Of a stretch of DNA of 64,000 nt, positions 23,298-34,249 are shown piece after piece. How positions within the stretch are numbered: the first letter of the stretch is position 1; the number at the start of each line of letters is the position of its first letter. The stretch is from contig OZ010794.1 in assembly GCA_963932465.1 (NCBI GenBank), positions 214,719,748 through 214,783,747 on the forward strand. Direction: 5' to 3'. The notes under the pieces were generated by a model. That model had not been told where the DNA came from. It worked only from the letters and a program-made list of their open reading frames with translations, and did no database searches. The DNA is from Maratus speciosus. Lineage: Eukaryota > Arthropoda > Arachnida > Araneae > Salticidae. Position numbers and translations under genes: made by a program.

Positions 23298-23452
23298 GTC
23301 CGGGATGCAGATACATTTTGCGCTGTTAGCGAAACGAGATTGACCAATCAGAAGCTCACATTTCGCGAACTTTTCCCTGTTTTAAGGAAGCAAGCTTCCT
23401 GATTGGTCGATCTCGTTTCGCTAACAGCGAAAAATCTATCTGGATTCCGGCA
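23298..23452. repeat. Inverted repeat with CCAAT boxes
   Basis: Arms of about 60 bp pair across a short loop that contains its own GGAAGCAAGCTTCC palindrome. The left arm holds GCTGTTAGCGAAACGAGATT and then GACCAATCAGAAGC. The right arm holds GATTGGTCGATCTCGTTTCG and then CTAACAGCG. Each arm carries an ATTGG/CCAAT box in mirrored orientation. This could be a foldback MITE or a captured bidirectional promoter, and I cannot decide which. Confidence 0.65.
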
Positions 23453-24599
23453 GATGAAGCAGTAGTGCTCGTACAGCTCAACTTTCGATCTAGGCGGAAT
23501 GCTTTATTTACAATACATGTGACTCGCGATTCGACCTTCGTCTTTTTTTCATAGCCCCTTTTGTTCGTATTATGCTTTCGCGTTAATTATTATTATTTTT
23601 TTTTAAATGAATGTCAATAACCATAACATTGCGAATATTATGTACCGAGCTAATTTTTTAAAGAACTGACACCATGCCCGTTCGGTTTTTGCGTTCGTAT
23701 ACTATTTTTTAAATCTGACTTGTCCGTATAATACTTTGATTATTCTTTTAGAATGTATATTTAAGATTGCTAAATTATGTACCGAGCTTGATCTCTCTTT
23801 TTGAAAGGACTATTATACTTCCAAAAAAGTGGGCCCTTTTTAAAAAATTCGGATATACTATTCAACAGTAGAAAATAAAAGTCGCACCAATAAAATATTT
23901 CGGAGGAGGATTTGTAGGTGCAAGATACTATTTATATGCATATTTTTTTGTTTTTCTTTAAAGAATAATAGAGGTGTAGCTGATTAAAAGCTAGTTAGTG
24001 TAAATTTAAGTAATTTATTGTTACTACAGAGGAAAAGAGTTCAATAATCTAAGTTTTTTATTGAATAGTTTTTTTTTGTGTGTGTATTGTTCGGGTTATT
24101 TAATGTAACTTTTCAAGTAGTGCTGCTGGTTTTAAACATTTCAAAACAATGTGCATGACTTATTAAATTTTGGAATAAAATTAAATTTTAAAAGTAAACA
24201 GAAAAAGTATGTTTTCAGACAATGCAAAAATCTTACATTTTTTTTTTTTTTTTTGTTAATCTGCCTACCCTCAACTGCTGCTGAAGATTAAACTTGAAGC
24301 CACAGCGGTTGTCCAATGGCCTGGAACTAACCTTTCCCACTTTTCAATGTTTTTAATTTAAGCAATTTTTCTTTTAAATTTGTCTGGTAACTTCTTTTAA
24401 AAAAAATTCTGCCTCCAGTCGAGTGGTCATTATTGATTAGAGTGTGTGCATGAATGTTTCTTCCTTAGTATACACTAGTACTTGGTATTCGATGCTCAGA
24501 AATTCTGCAAAGCAGCACTCAATAGACTGCCGTGTTTACTTGTGTAATAGTCTCACCCCTGATTTGAAGCAGAAAAAATCGTCAAACTATTTTCTTTTC

Positions 24600-25077
24600 A
24601 TGAATTGAATGGATGAAAAAATTATGAAAGATCAACGTTTGGAAGAAAAGGTCTTGAGCATTGCTCAAAAAAAACAGACATGCTGGTACTTGATAGTTTC
24701 CGAAGACATTTTGTTGATGATGTAAAGAAAAAACTTTCAGAAGGCAAAACAGATCTTGTGATAATTCCCGGAGGAGTCACAGAGATTCTGCAAGACAATA
24801 TAAGACGAGTATATGGATATTGGATAATCAATGGGAACAACGAGAAAATTCCCAGTGGAAAAGTAAGGCGCCCATCCCTGGAACTAATGTGTAGTTGGAC
24901 ATTACAAAGCTTGACTTTAATGACAAGCGATATAATTTCCAAAAAATTTTAAGAAGATGGGTATCTTTGACGCTTTGGACGGAAGCGAAGATGACATTTT
25001 ATGGAATGACGGTGATTCTTCAGACACCGACTCTCATTACAATAGTGATACTGAAACCTTTAGTAAAAGAAATTTAC
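24600..25077 (+). pseudogene. Tigger/pogo-type transposase remnant (C-terminal part)
   Basis: One open stretch (24680-24951) reads MLVLDSFRRHFVDDVKK and then TDLVIIPGGVTEILQ. This is the DDE-domain signature of Tigger/pogo transposases: a conserved LD(S/W)F, then IPGG.T..LQ. The normal QPLDVSVNKPFK-like continuation is replaced, so the frame is damaged there. After a frame change at about 24950 the typical tail follows, MGIFDALDGSEDDILW (24957 onward). The N-terminal HTH/CENP-B domain and first catalytic residues are missing, with stops upstream. It is a dead relic within the Helitron insert. Confidence 0.8.
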
Positions 25078-25333
25078 TAGTAAATCTGCAGATCAAGAGC
25101 CTCAACGTCATCTCTGCAACTCATTGTTTTTATCAAACTTTGCGTAATATTAATCTTTCTACAAAAACAAAATTTAAACTATTTAAATTACACAAACATT
25201 TATAAAAGGGAAAAAATATTTCGATGGTTTCAGACATTAAAAGCGTTAAATTAAACACGTTGTTATGTAAGGATATTCTGAAATTCTCACGAGCTACTTA
25301 TTCTAGTAATTTTTATATAATAAAGCAAATTTC

Positions 25334-25358
25334 TTCAGGGGGGCTCTGCCCCCCTGAA
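25334..25358. repeat. Perfect 11-bp stem-loop, GC-rich
   Basis: TTCAGGGGGGC, loop TCT, GCCCCCCTGAA is a perfect hairpin, followed by CCCCCCG. It lies 260 bp after the Tigger remnant. It could be the end of a short element or a transcription-blocking hairpin. Nothing around it identifies which. Confidence 0.8.
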
Positions 25359-25379
25359 CCCCCCGTTGTGTAATTTATT

Positions 25380-27190
25380 TTGCATTTGTAATTTTCTACT
25401 GATTGAGTTAATGATTACCCTATATCTTAGATTTCTTTTTACACTGCGATTTATAAGGATAAGCAATAATTCGGTCAAGCATTTTACGTTATCCTAATAT
25501 CCATACAGCAGTATTTATTTGCCTGCTAACCACAAATACCTGTATCTAATGGATAAAGAACTTTTGGAAATGTAAACTGAAACATCTAATTTAGAAATCT
25601 AATACCTTTATAAATTTTGTTTATACAAAAATAATTTTGATTACCATTCTGCAATATTTATATCTAAGATCTAATCTAAATATCAAAAAATGTACTCGAT
25701 AGCATTAACTTACTAAAATCACCCTAAAGTAGGGGGGCTTCTGAACCTAACAGTTAATAATTCATCATCGTTAAATAGATAAACATGATTTGGCGCCTTT
25801 AAGTATTTTTTGTGATTTTCTTTTAATAGTATCTACATTTAATTTAAAACCGTGATGTTACAAATACCGTTGAAATTTGACGCAAACCTATGTTCAGGTC
25901 AAATTACGAAAGGTTAACTAACATTTCATTTCCCTTAGCCGGACTTTCTGTTTCATTTTTCGTAATAAGGATTATTTTAATAATTTAATTTATTTTACAC
26001 TCTACAAGCTGTTACACGGACGTTGTTCACGTAGCATTAAAACAGAGATAAATGCATTAAGTAAAACATTTCACTCCCCACCAGACATACCAAGTCTCAA
26101 GCTTTTTGCACATCACTATTATCTTAGAGAAAATGTTCTTTTAAATCGCGTAAATGTTTCAATTAAATAAAGTAACATTTTCTGTATTAAAATACTGGTA
26201 TCCAGAACGCCGGAGGCTTGGCAGCTCTGCTCCTCTCAATAAAAACATATATGATTAACCAACACTTTATCACATTTTATAGGAGACAATACGGAATTTC
26301 TTATTTGTATGGCCTTACATATATCTCAGTCATAAAAATGTAAAATTTTGTGCCAATTAATGCACGCAATTGCGAAAATGAAATCGCAAAGAATGAGAAA
26401 AGGAAGGCCAAGTAAAATCGTGTAAATCGAGGAATCTTTCTTCGTAGTGCTGGGAAAATACTGCTACAAAAACTATTTTAGGTGGTATTTGGTGTGAAAT
26501 GTTTATATGTATTCATTCCTGTCCTATATATCCTTTTTTTTATTTTTTATTTGCTTATTCCATTTTTCTTTTGCACGTGAAAATCTTACAAATTAAAATT
26601 AACTCTTTGGGAGAAATTGTTATTCATTTTTTTTGGCAACAATAAAGTTTATAAAATTTAACAGGATAATGTCAGTTTATTCTGTATGAAAATAACGAAC
26701 TTTTTCATTTATAATCAAATAGTTGAATAAATAAATGAAAATATTATTCTATATAGTATATAAATGCTATTTTCATTTCTGCGTTTAAATAAATCTATAT
26801 GCAAATATCTATACAAAGGCATTCATTAATTCATTCCTTTTGCTTTGATTTGACTTCAAAAAACCATACATACTTTCACATTTATGATATTTTTAGATGA
26901 GATGCTGTTGCTACGCAACGGTTAAAAGAAAAAATGAAATATAAGTAAATTCATAAAATAAAATGTTTTATATTATTCGAACACATGTATAAAATTCTAT
27001 CATAAGTTATCCACCTAATTTAAAAGCTCTGACAAATGTTTTGACAAAATTGCAAACTAATAAGAATAATTTAATACTCTTATTTAAAAATTTCAGCATC
27101 CAAAATTTACCATTTAAATCTATTATTCATATGAGCGATTTCTTTCAACAAATGAAAATTTGAAAATCGTCTGACTTCCCATAGAAAAGC
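25380..27190. other. AT-rich stretch without recognisable feature
   Basis: I see no open frame of note, terminal repeats or tandem structure. Only short A/T-rich words occur. Confidence 0.5.
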
Positions 27191-27199
27191 ATTATATCA

Positions 27200-27430
27200 C
27201 AAAATAAAATGTTCTGTATATTCCGAACGAATGAACCAAATTTAACCCAAAACTATACGGCTAAATCCGGGGAGCTCATCAACATGCCCAGGGAATTTCA
27301 AGCCGATCGGATGCTTTTTGCGGCAGTTATCGCGGAACAGACAGACAGACTAACAGACAGACAGACTAACGGAAACCAAAACTTTTCGTGTCTCCACAGT
27401 AAGCCTTCACTGACGTTTCGGCAATTATGA
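27200..27430 (+). repeat. Dispersed-repeat fragment with (CAGA)n
   Basis: A moderately GC-rich block (GGGAATTTCAAGCCGATCGG, then GCGGCAGTTATCGCGGAAC) runs into ACAGACAGACAGACTAACAG. Such CAGA-tailed blocks are common in arthropod repeats. The family is not identified. The 73-residue frame over it does not look coding. Confidence 0.45.
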
Positions 27431-29030
27431 TAATTTTTTGTTTAAATTTTCACAAAGATTATTATTTGTAAATTTTACATCTATAAAAATATTACCATAA
27501 AAAGAAAATGGTATTTAATAAACATCATAATCTGGAAACATTTGGTAAGTTACTAATTTTATTATGTGATTTTTATACCAGTAATGTTTCAGCATTTCAG
27601 TGTACAATATTATGCAGTAGATTTCTACGCATAATAGTTGCACCTAGACTTTCACAATAAAAAATTGGCAAAAAAAAGTGCAACTACTATGAGAGTAAAC
27701 ACAGTACTATACAGTATGAAGTCGATTTTTGCAAAGAATCTCCACTACTTACTTAAGAGGTTACTTCACTCACATGAAAACGCCTGCCCTGTAATATTAA
27801 TCTTATAAGAAATTTTTTTAAAGTATCTCATTTGCATTTCCATATTTTGAAATTATTCTGTATGCCAGCTGAGGTCGATCTTTACAACAGCCGTTTTTTA
27901 CTTTTTTGATTTTGTTTGTAGGTTTTTTTTTCTGAGGCTATTTTTGTCTGAAAAAGATTAACGTCCTCATAAAAAAAAAAAAAAGTGTATTTTAGAGATC
28001 GTCTTTAGTTACCCAATGCAAACAAAAGCATGGGAATGCAAACGAGATATTTAAAAGAAATCTCCAAAAGATTAAGATTAGAAAGTGCATGTACTTGCAT
28101 GGGCACAGATGTCATATACGGGCGGGTTTTTTTCCGACACCAGTTTGCAGAAAGTTCAAGACTGGCAGCGGTCGTCACAGATTTTCTTTTCTGTTTTGCA
28201 TATTCTTTTTCATCAAGCCATTACTTTGCTTCATATTATTTTTAGCTCTTTATTATTTAATACAAAAAGTTGAGATTATTATTAATAACAATTCATAAAA
28301 TACCTAAAAACACTACAGGTAAGTGATTGTTTGATTAATTAATGCTTCAATTGTTAAAATTTTGCAATATTTTTTATGACTGATTGAATTTAGTATTTTC
28401 ATTCTGTGACAGAGTCACAAAACTTGCATTTTTTCCATGTCTGACTGAAAAAAATAATTAACTTTTGATCTGCGACTGATTGATGAATTTTGAGATATTT
28501 TCATACAACTGACTGACAAATTTTCTTTCGACGGAAAGATATGACATTTGTTCCCCCTTAAATTACTTATAATCTTGACATTAATGTAAACATTATCCTT
28601 AATCTCTGATTCATCTGATGTAAACAAACAGCCATTATTTGTGACATTAGTTGTAGATTTGTCCCCAAATCACTAATTTATAGGCATTTTAGAATTTTTT
28701 CAATTAATAATATAGAATTGTGTTTGCTTGATGTTTATATATGAAATTATCTAAAAATTAGGGAGCTTCACATTACTTTTCTCCTCAAGTGGGCACACCT
28801 AGAAAATAGTGTCAGAATGAACAAAGTAATAACTGTTCTTATGACGTAATTTTCTTTGAAAAAGTTTTGTTATGTGCAATTTTATTTAAGGAAGTTTTGG
28901 GATTTTTTGTAAAGAAAAATTATATGTGACATTTATCGTACTTTATGAAATTCATGTTTTCAAACTTGCATTGATAATTTCAGTTCAGTTCTGTTCAATT
29001 TAAAAAAAAATGACGTATTTATGTTTGCTC
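27430..29030. other. AT-rich stretch, nothing assigned
   Basis: Short frames near 28030-28298 and 28415-28627 show no recognisable domain. No repeats with clear ends were found. Confidence 0.4.
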
Positions 29031-29031
29031 T

Positions 29032-29032
<1 letters not shown>

Positions 29033-29081
<49 letters not shown>
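29033..29081. repeat. Poly-T tract (49 bp)
   Basis: An uninterrupted T-run. A (TA)n tract follows at 29184-29205. Confidence 0.9.
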
Positions 29082-29085
<4 letters not shown>

Positions 29086-29589
29086 GTACTGAAATCTATC
29101 GGAAAAATTTGAGTAAAATATTTTTATAAATGTCATCCTTCAATTTAAGTATAATACATTATTAGCATTATATCTATGTATGTGTATATATATATATATA
29201 TATATGATGTGGGAACGCTGCATCTCCTGACTGAATTTATCCCCGTGCATTTGTTATGGTGAATGCTTTTCATTATGGGTGTTCTCAAATCCAAAGAGGC
29301 AACTTTATGACATATGTTTTAAATTATTTTTGTTTGGAAACGCATGAAACTAGCAGGTGTTTGTGTTCAGAAACTATGTAATCGAAAGATGTTTTCAGAC
29401 GTTTTATTTTACTGCAGAAACGCGGAATTCCGCTTTTTCAGCATTGAATTTTATTATTCCTGGGATCGATGCAAATATGCATTAAAATTTGTTAACATTT
29501 TTAATGAGGGAAGGGTTGTAGTGGGAGTGTAGGAAATATAACAAAAACGTGACTACGAACCGCACCAAATTGAGCACAATTGTCAAACG

Positions 29590-29850
29590 ATCATGGAAAA
29601 AAATGCAATTAATGTCAAAGAATCATGGGAAAAATGCGATTTTCGTCAAAGGATTACAGGAAAAAATGCGACTCCCGTCAAAGGATCGCTGGGAAACGCA
29701 ATTTTCGTCAAAGGATCGCTGGGAAACACAATTTTCGTCAAAGGATCGCTGGGAAACGCAATTTTCGTCAAAGGATCGCTGGGAAACGCAATTTTCGTCA
29801 AAGGATCGCTGGGAAATGCAATTTTCGTCAAAGGATTGCCGGAAAAATGA
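29590..29850. repeat. 30-bp tandem repeat, homogeneous block
   Basis: The unit AAGGATCGCTGGGAAACGCA plus ATTTTCGTCA repeats with exact 30-bp register from 29681 to 29830, five near-identical copies, with diverged copies on both sides. Because 30 is divisible by three, several frames on both strands stay open with a 10-residue period. These are by-products, not genes. Confidence 0.95.
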
Positions 29851-31760
29851 TATTTTCATTAAAGGATCACGAAAAAGACACGATTTCCATCAAAGAATTG
29901 CAAAAAAAACATGATTTTTGCCAATAGATCGTGTAAAATATGCAAGTTTATTCAAAAGGTCGTGCAAAATGCTCGAATTTCATCAAAAGATCGTGTAATA
30001 TGCGAATTTCTTCGAAGGGTCGTGGGAAAAACGTGAATTTCGCCAAAGAAACACAAAAAAATATGATTTTTGTCAAATGATCGCAGAAAAAATGCAAATG
30101 TCGTTAAAAGATCGTGGAAAACATGCGAATTTCTTCGAAGGATCTTGCAAAAATATGTGATTTTCGCCAAAGGATCGTGTAAAATATGCGAATTTTGTCG
30201 AAAGACCATGTAATATGCGAATTTCTTTGAAAGGTCACAGAAAAAACAAGAATTTTGTCAAAGAATCGCGAAAAAATGCGTATTTCGTCAAATAATAGCG
30301 TAAAATATGTGAATTTCTTCGAAAGATCGTGCGAAATATGCAAATTTTGTCGAAAGATCGGGTAATATGCAAATTTCTTTGAGAGGTCGTGGAAAAAACG
30401 TGAATTTCGCCAAAGAATCACAAAAAAATATGATTTTTGTCAAATGATCGCAGAAAAAATGCAAATGTCGTTAAAAGATCGTGGAAAACATGCAAATTTC
30501 TTCGAAGGATCTTGCAAAAAAATGTGGTTTTCGTCAAAGGATCGTGTAAAATATGCGAATTTTGTCAAAAGACCATGTAATATGCGAATTTCTTTGAAAG
30601 GTCACAGAAAAAACAAGAATTTTGTCAAAGAATCGCGAAAAAATGCGATTTTTGTCAATTGATTGCGAAAAAAATGCATATTTCGTCAAATGATCGTGTA
30701 AAATATGTGAATTTCTTCGAAAGATCGTGCGAAATATGAAAGTTTCTTTGAAAGATCGTGCGAAATATGCAAATTTTTCGAAAGATAGTGTAATATGCAA
30801 ATTTCGTTGAAAGGGTGTGGAAAAAACGCGAATTTTGCCAGAGAATCACAAAAAAATATGATTTTTGTCAAATGATCGCAGAAAAAATGCAAATGTCGTT
30901 GAAAGATCGTGGAAAATATGAGAATTTCTTCAAAGGATCTTGCGAAAAAATGTGATTTTTGCCAAAGGATTGTGTAAAATATGCGAATTTTGTCGAAAGA
31001 CCATGTAATATGCAAATTTCTTTGAAAGGTCACGGAAAAAACAAGAATTTTGTCAAAGAATCGCGAAAAAATGTGATTTTTGTCAAATGATTGCGAAAAA
31101 AATGCATATTTCGTCAAATGATCGTGTAAAGTATGTGAATTTCTTCGAAAGATCGTGCGAAATATGAAAGTTTCTTTGAAAGATCGTGCGAAATATGCAA
31201 ATTTTGTCGAAAGATAGTGTAATATGCAAATTTCGTTGAAAGGTTGTGGAAAAAACGCGAATTTTGCCAGAGAATCGCAAAAAAATATGATTTTTGTCAA
31301 ATGATCGCAGAAAAAATGCAAATGTCATTGAAAGATCGTGGAAAATATGCGAATTTCTTCAAAGGATCTTGCGAAAAAATGTGATTTTTGCCAAAGGATT
31401 GTGTAAAATATGCGAATTTTGTCGAAAGACCATGTAATATGCAAATTTCTTTGAAAGGTCACGGAAAAAACACTAATTTTGCCAAAGAATCGCGAAAAAA
31501 TGTGATTTTTGTCAAATGATCGCGAAAACAATGTGTATTTCGTCAAATGATCGTGTGAAATATGCAAATTTCTTCGAAAGATCATGCAAAATATGCAAAT
31601 TTCTTCGAAAGATTGTGTAATATGCAAATTTCTTTGAAAGGTCGTAGAAAACTGCGATTTTTGCCAAAGGATCGTGTAAAATAAGTGAATTTCTTCAAAA
31701 GGTCGTGCAAAATATGTGTATTTCCTCGAAAGATTGTGTAATATGCAAATTTCTTACCAC
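29850..31760. repeat. 30-bp satellite with higher-order repeats of ~365-430 bp
   Basis: Diverged ~30-bp monomers (GATCGTGTAAAATATGCGAA plus TTTTGTCGAA types) continue to about 31760. A larger block is itself repeated. The junction TGTAAAATATGCGAATTTTG, followed by GACCATGTAATATGC, recurs at about 30178, 30545, 30972 and 31403, spacing 367, 427 and 431 bp. Each larger unit holds about 12-14 monomers. The minus-strand frame of 211 residues (30686-31321) is simply the 10-residue periodic translation of the repeat. Confidence 0.88.
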
Positions 31761-31779
31761 TTATTCATGTTATGTACCT

Positions 31780-33125
31780 ACGATGACCCTCCCTTTACAT
31801 TCACACCAGGGGGGGGGGGGGTACTTTTCTAAATTTTGCCGACATGCATCATGTGACATATCTTTGGAAAGGTGTGTGGCTGCTTATTTGTATTAGCACC
31901 TTCGTGTTCCTCTCCCCGCCTGCCCCTCCCCCGTGGGAGGGCATTTTTCTAAATTTTGCCATAGCCCCTCATGTGACATATCATTGAAAAGACCTTTGAC
32001 TGCTTAATCATTTTATGCACTTCTGGTGCTCTGCCCACCACTTTGCCCCCCCCCCCCCTGAGGTGTACTTTCCTAAATTTTGCTAACACCTGTCATGTGA
32101 CATATTGTTGGAATGGCCTGTAACTGCTGAATCATGTTATGCACTTCCGGTAATCCTCCCCCACCCCCCACTTTGCCCCCCCACGGGTGTGCTTTAATAA
32201 ATTTTCCCGACACCCGTCATGTGACATATCGTTCGAAAGGCCCTTGGCTGCTTAATCATTTTATGCATTTCCGGTACTCCGCCCACTACTTTGCCCCCCT
32301 GGGGGGCACTTTGCTAAATTTTTCCGACACCCGTCATGTGACATATCGTTGGAAAGGCCTGTGACCGCTTAATCATTTTATGCACTTCCAGTACCCCGCC
32401 CACCACTTTGCCCACCCGGGGGAGCACTTTACTAAATTTTGCAGATACCCGTCATGTAACATATCGTTGGAAAGACCTGTGACTGCTTAATCATTTTATG
32501 CACTTCGGTACCACACCCACCACTTTGCCCCCCAGGGGGGCACTTTACTAAATTTTCCCGACACCTGTCATGTAACATATCGTTGGAAAGGCCTTTGGCT
32601 GCTTAATCATTTTATGTACTTTCAGTACTCTGCCGGCTGCTTTGCCCCCCTAGGGGGGCACTTTCCTAAAATTTTCTGACACTAATCATGTGACATATCG
32701 TTGGAATGGCCTGTAACCGCTTAATCATTTTATGCACTTCCGGTACTCCTCCCCCACCACCCACTTTGCCCCCCCCCAGGGGTGTACTTTACTAAATTTT
32801 CCCGACACCCATCATGTGACATATCGTTCGAAAGGCCCTTGGCTGCTTAATCATTTTATGCTCTTCCGGTACTCCGCCCACTACTTTGCCCCCCTGGGGG
32901 GCACTTTCCTAAATTTTTGCGACACCCATCATGTGACATATCGTTGGTAAGGCCTGTGACCGCTTAATCATTTTATGCATTTCTGGTGCTCCATCCACTA
33001 CTTCCCCCCCCCACCCCTTTGGAGGGCACTTTCCTACATTTTGCCGACACCCAAACCTGTGACCGCTTAATTTTTTTATATACTTCCACTGCTCCGTGCA
33101 CTACTTTGCCCCCCTGAGGGCACTT
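31780..33125. repeat. ~117-bp satellite array, ~11 copies
   Basis: CATGTGACATATCGTTGG recurs near 31850, 31971, 32094, 32219, 32335, 32453, 32570, 32687, 32814 and 32931 (116-127 bp spacing). Each monomer has a C-run, CACTTTCCTAAATTTTGCCG, then TTAATCATTTTATGCACTTC. Length differences come from the C/G homopolymer. The right edge shows an inverted junction around CACTTTCCTCAGGGAGGC. The same satellite occurs outside the Helitron at 9720-10030. Confidence 0.92.
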
Positions 33126-33144
33126 TCCTCAGGGAGGCAAAGTG

Positions 33145-33477
33145 GATACTCAGTAAAAAAAAACTACATTTTTGAGGTCGATATACTACAAAAAAACTGC
33201 AGTTGGAGAACTGCGGTGATTTGGCCGATTCCACTACAGAATTTTTGCGGTCAATAAAACTGCGAAATTTCTGCAGAATTTTTAATATTGATATAACTAT
33301 AAATTTTCAGTAGAATTTTTGTGGTCAATACAACTGCTAAATTACTGCAGTTAGTAAACTGCGGTAATTTTGTAGTTCTAATGACCGCCAAAAATCTGTA
33401 GTGGAATCGGCCAAATCACCGCAGTTTTCCAACTGCGGTTTTTTTGTAGAATTTCTGCAGTTCATTTTTAGATGGTG
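33145..33477. mobile_element. Foldback element with CTGCAGTT-rich arms
   Basis: The left arm (CTACAAAAAAACTGCAGTTG, then GATTTGGCCGATTCCACTAC) and right arm are inverted over about 95 bp around 33185-33250 and 33400-33465. The right end supplies the CTGCAGTTCATTTTTAG terminus that matches the inverse of the sequence at 20890. It is non-coding. Confidence 0.75.
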
Positions 33478-34230
33478 GGGTACCTTAAAGCTTATGCACC
33501 ATAAAATGTTAATAAATTGACCTTTCTAATCCGATCTTCATTTTTGGAACCATTTTTCCATTTAGTTATTCTCCTGTTTCTATAGTCCAATTAAAATCCT
33601 GGGGCACCCTAAGTTCCATAAAGCCATCCAGGGCCCCTTGAACTTTATGTGTGCCATGCATTTTTCACCCTCTAATTTTCACATCTTCTGATTGTATAAT
33701 TTTAAAATTGAGTCTTGAACTCTTCTTCCAGGACGAACGCCGTCATATTTTTATTGGGGTCCTTGGGCTTTTTTTAAAGAATTTTCTGAATTTTTTATGC
33801 ATTTAATTAAAATAATATTCTAACGAATAATTAATACCCTATGCTTAATTTTGACTAATTGTAGATCTAAAGCGATAAGTACTGAGACATTTTAACATGT
33901 TAGTACCCTGATCTCAACAATCAGTTGGACTCCTTTGGGCCTCCTGTTAAAAATGGTCTGATTCACAAACTTTTTTTTTTCTAACAACTTCTTAGGTTCC
34001 CGAGCTTCTACATGAACGACAATAAAAATTTCAGGCTTCAGCTACACCAGTTTTGAATATTATATGCCTTCTTGGGACCTTTGTTGCAGTTTCTTTAAAA
34101 ACTATCCGATTGTATCGCAATTCTCTTTAATATAGTTTTAGCGTCATCCAGCTACTTTAAAACCACTAAAAAATTTTCTTTTACCCAACTACATTCCAGT
34201 CAAGACCCTGGCCCCAGGGGCTCGGTCTTC
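33478..34230. repeat. Continuation of the ~775-bp Helitron repeat
   Basis: Colinear with 20140-20880: TATGCACCATAAA, CCATTTAGTTATTCTC, AACGAATAATTAATACCCTA and ATCTCAACAATCAGTTGGAC landmarks appear in the same order. It completes the unit cut at 20890. Confidence 0.8.
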
Positions 34231-34249
34231 TTTATCCTTCAGGTACCAC

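Larger units (their letters stand above)
20890..33477. mobile_element. 12.6 kb segment with inverted ends inserted in the Helitron repeat
   Basis: The left end reads CAGCTAAAAATGAACTGCAG (20890 region) and the right end is the inverse of CATCTAAAAATGAACTGCAG, one mismatch in 20. The flanking sequence is one ~775-bp unit cut in two: CTTGGGGCCCCGTATAGCC on the left continues as GGGGTACCTTAAAGC on the right, as in the uncut unit at 20120-20150. The CAG start would fit a hAT-like end, but an 8-bp duplication is not clear. The alternative is two separate short foldbacks plus rearrangement. No intact transposase is present. Confidence 0.55.

Noticed and set aside
24622..24942. 106-residue minus-strand frame
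   Set aside because: It is antisense to the Tigger transposase remnant, which explains the open frame.
27200..27430. tRNA-derived SINE
   Set aside because: No A-box and B-box pair or cloverleaf could be seen; only a CAGA-tailed repeat fragment is supported.
29590..29850. Regular short repeats suggesting a CRISPR array
   Set aside because: The repeats are head to tail with no unique spacers, and the sequence is eukaryotic.
29549..29927. Several overlapping 60-121 residue frames on both strands
   Set aside because: All are 10-residue periodic translations of the 30-bp satellite.
30104..30849. Minus-strand frames rich in Phe, Arg, His and Ser
   Set aside because: They are the diverged satellite read in frame. 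No conserved protein pattern beyond the repeat is seen.
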